Notes under the pieces: model-generated
Database searches by the model: none
What the model was told of the DNA's origin: nothing
The model's input: the letters and a program-made list of their open reading frames with translations, nothing else
Part shown: positions 44,326 to 58,460 of the stretch, piece after piece
Numbering within the stretch: position 1 is the first letter of the stretch
Layout: each line of letters begins with the position of its first letter
Translations under genes and position numbers: made by a program
NCBI GenBank assembly: GCA_028023455.1
Contig: JAQFVV010000180.1
Location: 930,001-994,000, forward strand
Length of the DNA stretch: 64,000 nt
Source of the DNA: Epiperipatus broadwayi
Lineage: Eukaryota; Onychophora; Udeonychophora; Euonychophora; Peripatidae
Direction: 5' to 3'

Positions 44326-46970
44326 AAGAAATGGCTTAATAATTGTAAAAATATTATACCTAAAAATACTATATCTAAAAAGCTAAAAATATTATTATTT
44401 ACCAAATCATGTGTATCTACAATAATATATATATATATATATATTGTAGCCAAGTGATTTCACACTTGTTCCCATTGCTTATCTTAACTTAACCATTTTA
44501 CATAGTTACTAGATTAAAAAAAAATAGTCATGTTTTTATAACTGTCATAATCATAATAGCTTATATAGCTTTTAATTACTTCAGTCATTAATAAAATAAC
44601 AGTATTATATTAAAATGTGTTCCAGAAAATAGTATTTTAATAGTATAGTAATTTAGTTATATGGCAGAAGAGAGTAGAGAATATAAAATCAACTTAAAAT
44701 TAACTTTAATTTTTAAGATAATAGCATAAGGGTTAAAACATTCATTTATTATAGGTCAGTTTTAAGGTCTGTGAAAGTTATTTTAATATTTAACATCTTT
44801 AAATATTTTATTTGGTAGTCATAATAAATTATAACTAAATATTTAAAAAGTAATTAATAAGTAAGGTTAATGTTCAGAATGTCATTTCCTTTCAGTCTTG
44901 TATGTGTGTGCTTACATGGGTGAATGGAAAATGTTTTATAATAAATTAAGTAGTTTTAAAAGTTGAGTTATACAAATTCATAAAAATATAAATGAACAAA
45001 TAATTATAATATTAGTTAAAATGGTTTAATGAATAAAATAGGTGTTAATTTAAATAAATATCCTATGATGGTTCAATCAGTCGATGTATGAATAATGTGA
45101 TTTTTTTTTATAATATTTTTTATAGGAAAACTTTATTAACTCTATTCTAAATTAGGTTCCTTTAATCACATGCCATTTTGAAATAACTAGATTACAATGA
45201 TATCATTGATTGATTGACATATTTTATGATTGGATAATAAAAAAAGAGAAGTTTGGTTGTTTAAAGTGGTTGATCTTATTTTTTGTTCATTCCTTCTCTT
45301 CTGGTTCTTCTAGCTCAAATCATGGCACAAGATAAATTTTGAAAGTAGTAATTTTTTATAATTTTATTATTTTTCCTAAAAGTATTTAATTTAAACTTAA
45401 TTATTATCAAATCAACATGAACTGCGAATAACTTTTTACGAAACTCACTTTTTGGTATCTGAATTACAATTAAGCTTTCTTAATTATTATAAAAATTCCT
45501 TGAGGGAGTTTTATCATTACTACTATTATTTCAATAAAATTAACTACAAAACAAGTTTTAACACTAAGCAGTTGTTGTATTTATTTATGAATTTCATGAT
45601 TAAAATTATGCAGAACAATGTTCCAGCTTTTATTTTGCTTAGTTATCTCATAAATGGGATAAATTAAAAAAAAAGACAATTAAAATGCATAAGACTATAA
45701 GCTGCATATTTTAAAGTTTAAAATGCATTATATCAATTTGCCTATTTATTAACCAACGTTATTCATTATATTAATTTGTCTGCTTCATTAAGATTATTGA
45801 TTATTTCTGGAACTGTTTAAAGAATAATTTTGAGAAGAAAATGCTTATATTGTTTAATTGCCTTTAAAAGTTCTTTTCATATAAAAAGGAATAATATGCT
45901 TGAATGATTATAATAGTCTAAAAATGTTGCTATACTGGAGCCCTTCGATTAATAATTTTGAAGAAATATATCTCACTAATAAAGAAAATGTTAAAATATT
46001 AATTTATAGACCTGTGCTGTAAAGTTAGTAGAAATTATTCTAAAGATGTTTTGATATGCTCAATTCTACTAATAAAATGCTTTATAAATTATATTATGCA
46101 AATATATTAAATAATAACCTGGAAATGTCTCACTATTTTCCACAAATAAGTTTGAAAATGTTTAAAATGTTTCTTTAAAAGAGTAAAAATGAAGCTACAC
46201 TATTGATTAAATAAACCTGCAGGATCCTAAAATTGTTTATCAGTTATAAGAGTTATTGTATTACAATGTTGTCATTCTCCCATCGTGACTCATTATTGTT
46301 TTAATTTCATTCATTTTGCTTCTTATATTTAGAAGTGCTTATATATTTTTAGAGCTAAATTAGATATAAGAACTGTCATATATGTTTGTTTAGGAAATTT
46401 TTTTGTCATGTATGAAATAATAGTTTTGACTAGAAGCTCACTGGTTGAATTAATGTTATATGTGCTTAACAGACAGCTCAGTGTGAAGAAAGCTCACTTA
46501 TGAACTAAGGTTTTTTTTATATTGGTAAAAATATGTTATGTAATATTTTCTTCAAAATTTTGTTATATTTAATGTAATACTATTCCATATTATAAGTGTG
46601 CCAGGTTATTAATTTATGTAACTTTAATTTTGAGGGGTTATCAGAATGTATAGATATTCTACACATTATCAGGTAATATTCATTATATATTTGGTATGTG
46701 CTTGCTAAGCTAAATTATACTTTATCTATTTTGAGTCAGTGGAGATTTTCTATCTCATCAGAATTATTTTAAATGTACGAGATCTTACTCAGTTATGTGC
46801 TAAACAATCATTTAACTCTTTCTTCTTTCTTCATTAGATTTAATTAATGTTTATTTTTAAATGTTTTAACAATTTTAAAATAATTATCTTGGTTATTAAA
46901 ACCAACAAACTTAAATTCACCTGTGCACACACACATGTACACAGAGAGAATGATGTAAAATTTAAGTCAA
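44326..46970. other. No gene recognised
   Basis: AT-rich with a (TA)n tract at 44420-44446. No conserved motif or repeat family identified. Confidence 0.5.
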
Positions 46971-47073
46971 GCATTGGTGGTCAAGAGGTCAGTGACAACT
47001 CCTTTACAAGTAGTTGTCCTGGGTTAGCAGGTTCGCTTCCCGACTGATGCTATGACACATGAGAAAAAAAAAT
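46971..47073 (+). mobile_element. tRNA-derived SINE, second copy
   Basis: Same family as 30000-30106. It has a gcattg start, a ggtcaagaggtc-like A box, the ggttcgcttcc B box at 47030-47040, gatgctatgacacatga, then an A-run. Flanks share aaatttaa (about 46959-46966 and 47074-47081), a possible eroded target duplication. The body has diverged from the first copy more than the boxes have. Confidence 0.8.
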
Positions 47074-47081
47074 TAAATTTA

Positions 47082-48864
47082 ACTTATTTCTTTCTTGAAA
47101 CAATTATATATTATTTATCTGAATTAATAAGCATTATTTTTGAAAATATATTTTATATTAAAATAATAAATTATAGATTTATGCTTTACACTTGAGTTAT
47201 AACAGGCTATGATTATTAGAAATACATTTTCTCGCAAGCACTAAGGCATTTTAATTGATTAATTGCTATTAATTTATATAGCTTTACATTATAAGTGTGA
47301 TATCATTATTATATTAAAATAAGATGACTAACCAGAATTTAATCTGAACATTTTATGATTTAAATTATAATTAATTAATTATACTATTAAATAATTATAC
47401 TTTAACCCTTAAACTCTCTGTCTATGATATTTATAACTTTATTCATAACTTAATACTGTTTATTTTTTCTATAAAGCATGCTTAACTAAATATTAACTTT
47501 GTGCTAAAGCATATTTCTTATTCTTATAAAAATTACTTTAATAACAATTCTTACATTTGCAAGTTATTATTTATTTTATACTCATTAGAAGCAGAATAAG
47601 ATAAATATTTTTTACATTCAAATTAGATAACACAACTTGTACAAATACAGCTGTGATCTCTTTTCTCTTTTATTTACTATATATTATTCTTTTTTTAAAA
47701 AAAAATATTAATAAACACCATAAATTATTACATTAATGCCTTTAATAGGAGCAATGTGCAAAAGCATGGGTTACAATATATATATATTGTAACTCTCCTC
47801 CAATACCTCACATATCTTTCCTATTAACAAATACCTGGGGGTGCCAATTCTATTGATCATAGAATAAACTGCTAATCTGATCTCGATTCAAATTGAGACT
47901 CTTAAATGCTGTCCTACCTTAGCTTAGCTCACTTGGTGATTATGAGATCTATAGGGTGTAAAATGTATACTATATATGGGAGGAAACATTATGATTAATA
48001 GGAACAAAACATCTATTAAATTTTAAAATAAATAAGTAATTGGAATTGGTAAAGTTCTACCATTTAAATTGACAAGTTATAGTCTATACCTCATCTCCTC
48101 CCATTATCCACATGCATTTAACAAACTCTACTGTGTGATAAAATTAAATCAATAAAATAAAGATGTAATGCTGATTAACTAGTCTGCATGGTAAGTTAGA
48201 GTTAAATACAGAATGAAATATAACATTACTTAACTTTTAATTGTACAGTAATTTAAACTAAGTAACTGAATTTATGTTGAATCTAAAAAAAAAGGGAATA
48301 TCTCAGGGAATACCGTCTGCGTTTGTAGAAATAAAATATTATTTATTGTATGGCTTAATTTTAAATCTAGACTTTATAACAACTACTAATTACTATCACA
48401 AAAGTAATGACACAAATTAAGCATTATTCTGGTAAAATGGTAGTAGTTAGATAAGGAAAGAAATAGGGTGCATTTTGATTTCAATTCATCATCTAAATAA
48501 TAACTGAATAATAAAATTTCCAGAGAATCATTAAATAATCAAACATTTTATATAGTGTTTGGATCAAGAAAAGCAACATCACCAGATCTGGACATGTTCA
48601 TCATTAAATTATGGAATAGTGCAGCCATATCATATTGAATATGTAAGTGTGTGTGCATGTGTGGAAATATAGAACATGAATGCATGTCAAAGAAGAATTC
48701 TGACAAAGCTTTTAAATAAATAAAAGATTTACTAAAAGATAATTAAATAAACATTTGATTTTCTAGTTTACATGTTATACATATTTAGGGAATAATTCCA
48801 ACATCAATGATTAAGTAGTCTTCATAAAAATAACAAAAATAAACTTTCTGTATTTTGTTTTAAC
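47082..48864. other. No gene recognised
   Basis: AT-rich. A less AT-rich patch at 47780-47970, preceded by an acaatatatatatattgt palindrome, may be an old interspersed repeat. Confidence 0.45.
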
Positions 48865-49205
48865 ATATGCCAGCTATCAGTGCCTTCTGATAGACTTATA
48901 TAGGAAACATTATAATGCTAGTACTAAAATAATAACACTAAACTAAACTTTTTGATATTTTACTTACAAAATTTACTCAAGCTATCAGTCAATTCTGATA
49001 AACATATGACACAGAAATATTATCATACTACACTAAGATAACTAAGTATGAAATTAACTTCTTGGTATTTTACTTATAAAATATACTCATATCAGCCAAT
49101 TCTGATAAACCTATGAAAAATAAAACTCTATTAAATGCTGACACTAAAATTATAAAATGTGAAACTAAAATTCTTGGCATTTTTACTTTAAATGCACAAA
49201 AATAA
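48865..49205 (+). repeat. Three tandem ~110-bp units
   Basis: (gct)atcag(t/c)..attctgata recurs near 48873, 48981 and 49088. Each is followed by an aaa(c/t)..tattataatgct-like stretch, (a)ctaaaat(a/t)a and ttggtattttactta. Divergence is moderate. Confidence 0.75.
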
Positions 49206-49865
49206 TATGAGAGGGGTTTAAATCTATGGGTAAAAGGTCACACTATCTTTTACAAATTAAATAAATAATTCTTTTAAGTGGCTACACTTTTTTTTGCTTG
49301 CTCATTCAAAATGAAGATGAAACATTCTGAGAGTTGATGATATAAAACTAAATAATTAATGTGATATGATTTGAAAACAATGATTAAAGTTACACCTTAA
49401 TGATGGAGTTTCTCCATACCTTCTGAATTAATAATATTTTATGCATGCATCTGAATTATGCTACCTTCCATAAAATGATATAACTAAATCTGATTGTTTT
49501 ATTATAAAATTGAGATAAATACCATAATACAGATGATGACAATGGCCAATCAAGCTTTAACACTAATTATACTTCAGCTATTCTGTGAGAAAAATCAATT
49601 CTAACTTTATTTTATTTTCTTATCAGCAAACTATCTTACACTTGGCTGTGAATAAAAGATGGGAATGCATTCCACTCAAATATATGAGGGATAAAAAGAC
49701 TTTTTTAACTCTAATCACTTAAATAACAATACACACTGACTCCCTAACCTAATTTCTGAGGCTTAAATGCTGGTATGGACATTGTCTCATCACCAAAAAA
49801 CAAGGGAAATACACTACTTAGCTTCTCATACTATAATTCATAAAATACAACTACTTAATCTGAAA

Positions 49866-50005
49866 ACATAATCCACTCCTGACAAATATTTCAACAAACT
49901 TAGATAGAGCTCTCTCAATCCCTGATAATGGAATACATAATCCACTCATGACAAATATTCAAATAAATTAAGGAAGAGTTTTCTCAATCGCTGACAATAC
50001 AATAT
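49866..50005 (+). repeat. Two tandem 69-bp units
   Basis: acataatccactc(c/a)tgacaa begins at 49866 and again at 49935. Both units end in ctctcaatc.ctgataat-like sequence. Confidence 0.75.
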
Positions 50006-53000
50006 ATAACATAAACAATTCCTTTCTGCAGAGCCACGGAATACATTTCAATCTAAGCATAAAAAATAATAATAAATTCAATAATAAATAAATTCTGTTT
50101 GGCACATTTCATCATCCAAAACCAATGGAAATTAAATTATTTTTACTTTCAATTCAAACATTATATAACTGGATTAAATAACAAACAGCTATATAAGCAT
50201 GAAAACACAAATAATTTCAAATCACATTTAAAAAGAAATACTGTAATGACATTAATTAATAAGTTATAAAAGAAATAATAAATAAATCTCTCATTTCTGA
50301 CAAGTATAATATTTTAAATTTATAATATAATGGTTACTAATAGATAAACCTCATCCTTCTAGCAAAGCAAAGTTAAATTAACTTTTTAGTGTAGTTGACA
50401 TTAACCAATAATTGAAACAAAAGTCTGGTTTGGGATAAACAACAAACCTTTAAATTTGGAGTGAAATAATTATTAGGAAATAAACTTTATAACTTCTTAA
50501 AAATGCAAAGATAAACAATAAATTTTATGTAATGACCTTTTCAAAAATGGGCCATTAACTCCTACATAGCAAACAGATATTTCTATTGCCACATGCATAT
50601 AGAAATATAAATACTTAATAAAAACTATATTAAAATGATACTAATTACCCAGTATAATATCTCTCCATATTATACTTTTGTGAGACATTCTTGAAGAGAG
50701 TAATAATCAAATAATAATAAAAAATATATAAGACAAATAATTATTCTACCTATCTATCAAAAAAATAATAATAATAATCATTAAAGCTTTTTTTTCTTGG
50801 CTGGAACAAAAAGATCATTTATAGTCTGTAGATGACACATCTTGGTCAGGTACTAAATGATGATGATCATTCATATAATCATAAATATGGATAAACATAT
50901 AGTGTACCAGTCAAAACATGTTTATCCATCTAACATGAGCTGGAACTGACAAAATGTACTTCAAACCCAGTCCAGCCTGAGATTTAGGTCAGGGACCAGT
51001 CTGAATTCGAACACCCTCTCTAAGCCCCAGATCTAACACCTAATGAATAACATAATGGTGAAAGAATTATTTTTAATCTGCCCCTCTAGAAGAGGGGGGA
51101 GGAAGAAATCATTATCAATAAGAAAAAAAAAATTATTTAAATGGGTGTGTGTTTGGAAGGGGGGAAAAGAGGAATTCGAACTACTCAGACAAGTTGGATA
51201 ATAAAAATTAGTTTAATATAGTGTAAAGGGTAGCTTACAATGCAAATATTCCTAAAAAGATCAAGCCTACTTATTAAACCCAATCCATTTGAAATTTTAA
51301 AAAAAATAATGGTAAGATTATTTGTTTCTTATGATTACATATATATATATAATGCACAATAAATTGTTATTTTATTATAAAATAAAATATGACCAATAAT
51401 TTAGAAAGTAATATTGTATATATAAACTATTTGATTAATAAACTGTGATGTATATATATATATATTTAAAAAAATAATTTATAATCAAGTGATTTAGGGA
51501 TAGCCTGAGGTTAAGTTAGGTGGCCGTGTGTGAAAATAAAACTGATTTTATTATTTTATTTTTTTATCTGTAATAAATGAAATGTATTTAAACAATAAGC
51601 ATTTAAAAAATCTAAATGTATTTAAACAATAAGCAGTTAAAAATATCAGCGTTTCAGGAGATTCTCAGCGTTTTATATGGAAATAGAAACTTTTTACAAA
51701 TCATTCTTCTTGTAAAAAAAAAATATAGCAGCTATAACAATAGACAGTAGTTTAAACTAAAATTTAGAATGCTAAAATGGAGTTTTGCTTTTTCTTTTAT
51801 TTAAATCTTAAAAAATTTTAAAAGTCAAATGCTGTAACTAAAAGTTTACCAAATTCAGAAGAAAGTGAAATAAGAAGTAAGAATAATTAATAAATTTTGA
51901 ATTAAAGCATGTTTTAAAAGTTGTTGGAGTAATTTTTAATATTTTAAATCTTTTCAAAAAGAATAACGAAAATTAATCTGCTGAAAATTGGAAAAGAAAA
52001 AAAATGAAATAATTTTCTTAATATATATATACATAAAGTGCTTTTATATTATCCAGTATAAATTTATGATTACAAATAATTATTGAATTGTACTTTAATA
52101 TGAATATGGGCTAGTGCAAAACATGCTATTGTGCATCATGTTATTTCCTAACAGCTGCATTAAACCTCCATTTATTTATTTATTTTCTACTTTATTGTAA
52201 AACACACAAGAGTATGCCTGCAGTCCAAAATAAACAAGCATTGGAATACTTAATGGTGAATCAAATAAGGATCAAGCTGTTTACCATTAAACACAACTAC
52301 AGAAGACACCATTGTACCTATCTCTCCTTGCTAAGAAAAATGATTTACTAAGTGAAACTGCTTTGAAGAACAATTTGCCTAACTATCAACTACTACTACT
52401 TCCCTTAGGATGATTTTTATGAACTTTGTTCCAATTACAATTTTTAATCAAGGAATCAATATTGTAAATTTTTGTTTATTTTTTTTATTTTTATTCTTAT
52501 TATCCATGTTGTATTTTCACACTCTGATGCTGAAGCCTCATTTTTCAGAATTAGCAAAGAAGAAAAAGGGGGGATTATTCACTTTGACAGTTTTCTATTT
52601 TCATTGTAAATAAAATTTAGGTTAATCCACCTGCTTCACATCAGGTTATCCACATAAATAGTAAGGTAAGATTCTCTACATTTATTTTCATAGATTAAAT
52701 TGCAACAGTTATACAGAATGCATATTATATGTTTTGGTTTGTTGATTAATCTTGTATATATATATTTTCCAGTATGATTGACTAATCAACTAGTATTAAT
52801 TTCTATATCATATATATAAATTGGGAGAAACTTAAGTTAAATAGATTGTTAACATCAGTGAATATATAATTTAGCTAGCCAGCATCTCAATTATCTTAAA
52901 TTACTAAAGTTTATTTTTCTATATAATTATGATTTGTAATGAATAAGTGACATAGATGGATTTCTACCATGGGGTATAAGGGTTGGATCTGGAAAATCAT

Positions 53001-53885
53001 TAGTTAGTAAAATGGTAGAGGTTCACATGTGACACATGTACATATGATTATTATTATTTTTTATTTTTTTATCATTACTATTGTTATTATACTTTATGTT
53101 ATTTATTGTTGTTAATAAATGTTTAAGAGTTTATATTATTCTGGTCTCTGATTTATTAAGTTGTCCTGACATTCCACAGTTTATAAACAATTATGCATGC
53201 ACACACATCTATTTTTCTTGTCATATAAAAAAACTTTAACATAAAACAAATATAATAAATTCTAGTTGTAACCTATATATAGGGCTTGAATATTAGGGCA
53301 TAACAGAAGTGAAAAAAGGGAAAGTGGATGAACTAACCTAAATTGCATTGAATATTATTAAATAGGGATAGAGTTAGTCAATTAAAGTGTATGCAATCAT
53401 TGGTTAAGCATTTCATCAGGTTCTCATTAGCATTCTATCAGAAGACCCAAAGTCTGACTATAGTTAGATGCAACTTTTTCCCTTTCTAAGCCTGGTAGAT
53501 CTCTGCAGATTGTTTCATTAGGGGAAATAAATTAGGGCATATTAACTTATCCCACACCAGATTGCTACATCTGCATAGTATTACAGTCTGCAAGTTAGTT
53601 GACCATTCGTTACATCTGGTACACCATCATTGGGCTTGGTTAGCTTATGATTGTTGATGAAGATTACTGTCCATTATATCTGGTGTCACCAACATTTGGG
53701 GCTAGTGGTAATCATTCCATCCATTATAATAGTGACAAATTGTTTACATACCTTTATAAATTAATTGCAAACATTAGTATGTGTGTGAATGACCAAGCAG
53801 TAGATGATTACATAGTGTCATTCACACTATTATTTCTCATATGTTCTTTATTAATTAAATAACATATATTATACACAAACACACA
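50006..53885. other. No gene recognised; small repeats
   Basis: AT-rich. 50750-50780 is a short (AAT)n. 50810-51190 is less AT-rich and may be an unclassified interspersed repeat (it includes a ttcgaac motif). About 51575-51640 contains a 33-bp direct duplication around atgtatttaaacaataagca. 53535-53720 has loosely repeated catctggt and tttgggg(c)tagt motifs. None suggests a gene. Confidence 0.45.
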
Positions 53886-53889
53886 TCTT

Positions 53890-54230
53890 AGGTGGGTACA
53901 ATATTAAGAGGCCAATCGATTATTAGAACGAAATCACATAAAATTGCTATTAACACTTTTATATATGGTTCTGAAACATGGTGACTAACTTTATTTGGGG
54001 GAACAGTCTGAGATTCATTACAGATATAATATAAACTATTTTCATGCCATTACAGTTATGAAAATAAATAAAATACATTTGAAAACATATTTGATTATAT
54101 GACAAAATACTTAATGAAACTTCTTTTAATTAGCGCTGGTAAGAAGAATGCTTATTTTTCTGCAAAGCATATAGATACTCTTAAATACAGAAATAAGTTA
54201 CGATGGTAGGATTGTATAAGACTGAAATAA
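53890..54230 (+). pseudogene. Short LINE reverse-transcriptase C-terminal relic
   Basis: The plus strand reads GGTILRGQSIIRTKSHKIAI then NTFIYGSETW, a stop, and LT. YGSETW.LT is the hallmark of the segment after the RT thumb in RTE and related LINEs and is also present in the 58-kb copy (YGSETWTLN). Later codons (FSAKHIDTLKYRNKLRW) fit loosely with the C-terminal region. The sequence differs enough from the other copies to be another LINE family or a very old copy. Confidence 0.45.
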
Positions 54231-57058
54231 ATTTAATTAATAAAACTACAAGTAGTTGGCATTTATATATATCTTAAGCAGAGCACAATTTTAATATTAG
54301 AGCATTAAAACTGGGTCAAGAAGCAAAAGAAATAATAATACGAAGAAGTTTGTGGTGCTGACATAATAACCAAAAAATAACAGAAAATGTTGTGTTTCTG
54401 GATAAAAGACAAAGTGGATAGGCATGCTGTGGACATCATTGACATGCAGGCCTTTTTTTAATGAAGAAAGTGGATAGGCATAGCATGTGCTGGACTTATG
54501 GGAATCACCACCAGAGGCCTTTTTATAAGAAATAAATGGTTCTGGGAAGGTCAACTATCCTCAGAACAAGGCTTGAGAAATAAATCTATGGATTTGAACT
54601 TGTTACAAACCCCAGATTAGAAGATTAGAAGCACGTAATATATATATATGAAGATAGGTGAAATGTCAGTAACGCAGTAATGATAAATGTTACTAACAAC
54701 ATTGAATAAGTTTTACTGCTTTAAAATGAATGACCCTTATTTGAATGCCATAATTTAGACAAATAATACACTATGCCACTATTATATATATATATAGGGA
54801 AGATTTCATTTAATAAAATACATTAAGATTTGACCCCCTCCTTTTCAGCTATTTAAAATAAATCAATCCCACCTTCATTGATTTTATATTTAAATACTGT
54901 ATTTCATATTTTAAGACTATGGAACAATAAATAAAAACTAGCAGTTGTATATAGAAAACAATTAAGTCGCCCTTTCAGAACTGAATAAATAATATTTTAA
55001 AATGATTTCAGAGCGTTAATTAGCTTGAGTTCTGGATTCACCCTGAGTAGAAAATCCAGAGTTAAACAAATATATTTTTTTTATATTAAAACATAAATAA
55101 AATGTTAGCTCATAAAACAATCTGGTGAGTGCAAATCATATAATATATTTTGAGGGAATGTTAAAAACCTTAATTAGTGGAGATTTAATTGAAAGACAAG
55201 AAGGATTTTAGAAATTAAGTTCATCAGGTTGCTGGAAATTGGCATATTAATAATAAGCAAGCAGATATATAAATCAAACAATAAATACATATAAAAATGA
55301 CTGCACCAAAGTTAAGGAAAGTTAAGAGCATATGAGAGAGAATTAAATTTATAGAAATTATTTGAGAGCAATTTACATGTTAGAAAAGTTACAAAATTAA
55401 ATTATACATTAGGAGAAATTGATAGTAGAGTTTGAAACTAGTTAGGCAAGCTAGATTTAGTTTCAATAGTGGCAGTTTGAAATAATTTACCTTGCACCAT
55501 TTTAAGAATCCATATTAAAAAGTCCAGCTTGTGCATGGCAGTTCTCATGTGATAGCAGGCTTTTCTTCAGCATTCTAAAGTTCTCCATTGGGCTTTTACT
55601 TTATTTTATGGGAGCATGATGACACGGTGGTGGCAGATAACCCTCATGGGTCAGAAAAGTGAAGAGCTTTCTATGCTTACATTTCAACACAGCTTGGATT
55701 CAGTTAACTGCAGTTCTTTCAATAGTAGCTAATCTATCAGTTGGTGATTTAAAATTTGGCCATTTTATACTCTGCCCAGGTATTTCTGGAATGCTTTTAA
55801 TTACTTAGTTTTAGTCTTAAAATCTAATCTCTGATCTAACAGAAATTTTACATTTCTTTGTCCATTGTTTTTGAAAGATGCAACAGTTAGATAACATTCC
55901 AAATATATATTCAAATCTATTTCCAAATTAAAAATAGATTTGACAAAATTTTTATAAAAAAAGAAAATCTTTAATCTTAATCTCCATTTTATTTTAAGTA
56001 AAAACTTTAATTAAAAATACCTTTCCCAGATTAAAACAATAGTGTTTCCAACCCTTTAATTATTTTTGGACAATTACTGGTTGCATCTTCCATCTTGGAT
56101 TTTATAAAATACAGTTTAATAGGAAAAAAAATACTTTAAAAAAGAAAAAGTTGTATAAATGCCATATAATAAAATATTTAAAAAAATCAATATTTTGTTA
56201 CTATTTTTCTCCTATATATATATATTTGAGCTGCACCTATGTACTTTAATAAAAAAAAACTAATAATTAATAAAAAAAATTAATAATAATTAAAAAATGT
56301 TATTGAAATGTTAAAATTTTATAACTTAGGCACGCATCTCAAATATATACATAAAATATATATACATGACAAAAGAGTGGGATGGGATATAATGTTTGAA
56401 TGCAGGTTAGTAGATGGATCTATGAAGCTCAATCTTAAGCTAAGATTGACTTCTTCAATAGCAAGTTCCTGCAGGGAGATAAATAATATGAATTAGGTCC
56501 AATTTAACAGCATTTCAAAGTTTTTAGCAATAGCTAATGAAACTGCTGGCAATATTATATAGATAATTCTTCATTATGGCAATAAACATTTACTATGGCA
56601 TAAGTAGAGCAATAATTTATTATTTAATTCATTACACTTGTTTAAGCATTCATTCTAAATTTTAAAAAAAAGTTATTCCCAAGGCAAATACTATTCAGTT
56701 CATAGAATCCATTTAAATTTATGTCAGTTTATTAATAATATACTTTAATAACAAAAAAAATCAAATGTAAATGAGAAGAAAAATAAAAGAAAAATAAAAT
56801 AAAAGAAATTCACATCCAATTTCATGCCCTTCTACTCGTTCATTTATCAGCACATTTAGAAATAAGTTAATACATTCATTAATTATATATATCACTCATT
56901 ACAAAATGGTTAGGTATATATTTTTGTCAATAACAATAATAAAGCATGTTATAATAGATTAACCGCACACACCCTTCCATTTAAACTTCATTCCTTTATA
57001 GCTTTGCAGTGTTTTATGAAAAAATTCAGCAAAAATTTTTCATCATAACAATAAAATT
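54231..57058. other. No gene recognised
   Basis: AT-rich. 54400-54560 repeats gaaagtggataggcat twice at about 70-bp spacing. 55500-55800 is less AT-rich and may be an old repeat. The open frame at 54297-54554 (minus) has no recognisable motif. Confidence 0.45.
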
Positions 57059-57262
57059 CACACATTCCAGTCATTTCTTTAGTGTTAGAGATTAAATCTT
57101 GGTAAATTAAACTTATAATGTAGACACACATTTCAATTACTTCTTTAACATTAGAGATAAAATTTAGGTAAAGTAGATTTGACATATAAACACGCATTTC
57201 AATTAATTCTTTAATATTATAAATTACAATTAAGCAGAGCAAATTTATAATATAGGCACACA
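57059..57262. repeat. 66-bp minisatellite, just over 3 units
   Basis: cac(a/g)ca.tc recurs at 57059, 57125, 57191 and 57257, exactly 66 bp apart. Because 66 is divisible by three, a minus-strand frame (56988-57269) stays open and encodes a 22-residue repeat with (M)CVYII.L.Y..FISN.KE. The open frame is probably a consequence of the period, not evidence of a gene. Confidence 0.9.
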
Positions 57263-57269
57263 TACACAT

Positions 57270-58460
57270 ACCAAATGATGATTTTAAATTTACATTAGTC
57301 AGAAGTAGGGAGATATACCCTATTTTACCATTGTCTACATCTGCATATTACTTCCTTATTTTCCTCAGTAGAATTTCTGAGCTGTTTTGGTCCTGAAAAT
57401 CAATAGTCGTTTTTATTTTCAAGCTTGAATTATGGAAGAACTACTGTTAAACTCACAGAAACAAAATTGTACTGAAAAAAACATTTTATGGAGAGAGAAT
57501 GGTTGAAATCAGAAAGGCCAACTTTTTGTAAAAGGATTCTCCTTTTATACCAACTATCCAAGATCACTCAAAAGGTCAACTCTGGAAAAAAATTTGCTCT
57601 TTCTATTGCACTGGTAATTTATAAAATATGCAAGAGTCTTTCTCTCTTGAAAAAGAAAGAAAAAAGAAAAAAATCATTTTGTCTTTAAAAAAAAATATTA
57701 AATTGAATCAAGAACAAAATATTCTGTGACAAAATAAAAACTAATGATTATTTTCCACTTCTATTGTTTCCCTAATATTATTTTTACCCCTTCCTTTTCT
57801 GATTTTAATGATTCTATTTTGATATCATACTAAATTGATTTTAATTATATATTATTTCATCAATTTAATATATTTTTTTTTATTCATATTTATTATTTCC
57901 TTTTTTCCATGATCTTATACATATCTCAAATTATTTAACTTTTTTTATATATTTTCATATATATTTCTAACGACTATTATACATTACAATATATATATAC
58001 TTATTTTAGTTTTCAATAGTTTGATTTTTATATTTTTATAGAGTTTGAAAACTCTAATTTTCTCTCTCTCTATTTTTATTTGTATTCTTCATTTTTTTTT
58101 TTTTTCCCCCTATTTTTTAGCAAATAAAACATTTAATAGTGTATTTTTCTGTTGAAAATCCTCTGGTCTAGTGATCTATTAATTCATTTAAATTGTGTTT
58201 CAATTGGTTATCCAAGATATGGTTATGAAATTAAATATTTTCCTATGAGATGTGATATTTGGTGGTTTAATGAAGTACATGAATGGAAAATGAAGTTGAA
58301 AGATGGCACAAGCATACATGCACATTCATAAACACTGTACTACAGGTACTAAACCAATCTGATTGAAATGAAAGTTTCTATGATGATGAGTCAAACATAT
58401 TGCACTATTTACACTATGGGTTGAAATATTATAAGCAAATAAACCAGAGATTTTATCTAT
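57270..58460. other. No gene recognised
   Basis: AT-rich with T-runs and a short CT-rich tract near 58060. Nothing identified. Confidence 0.5.
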
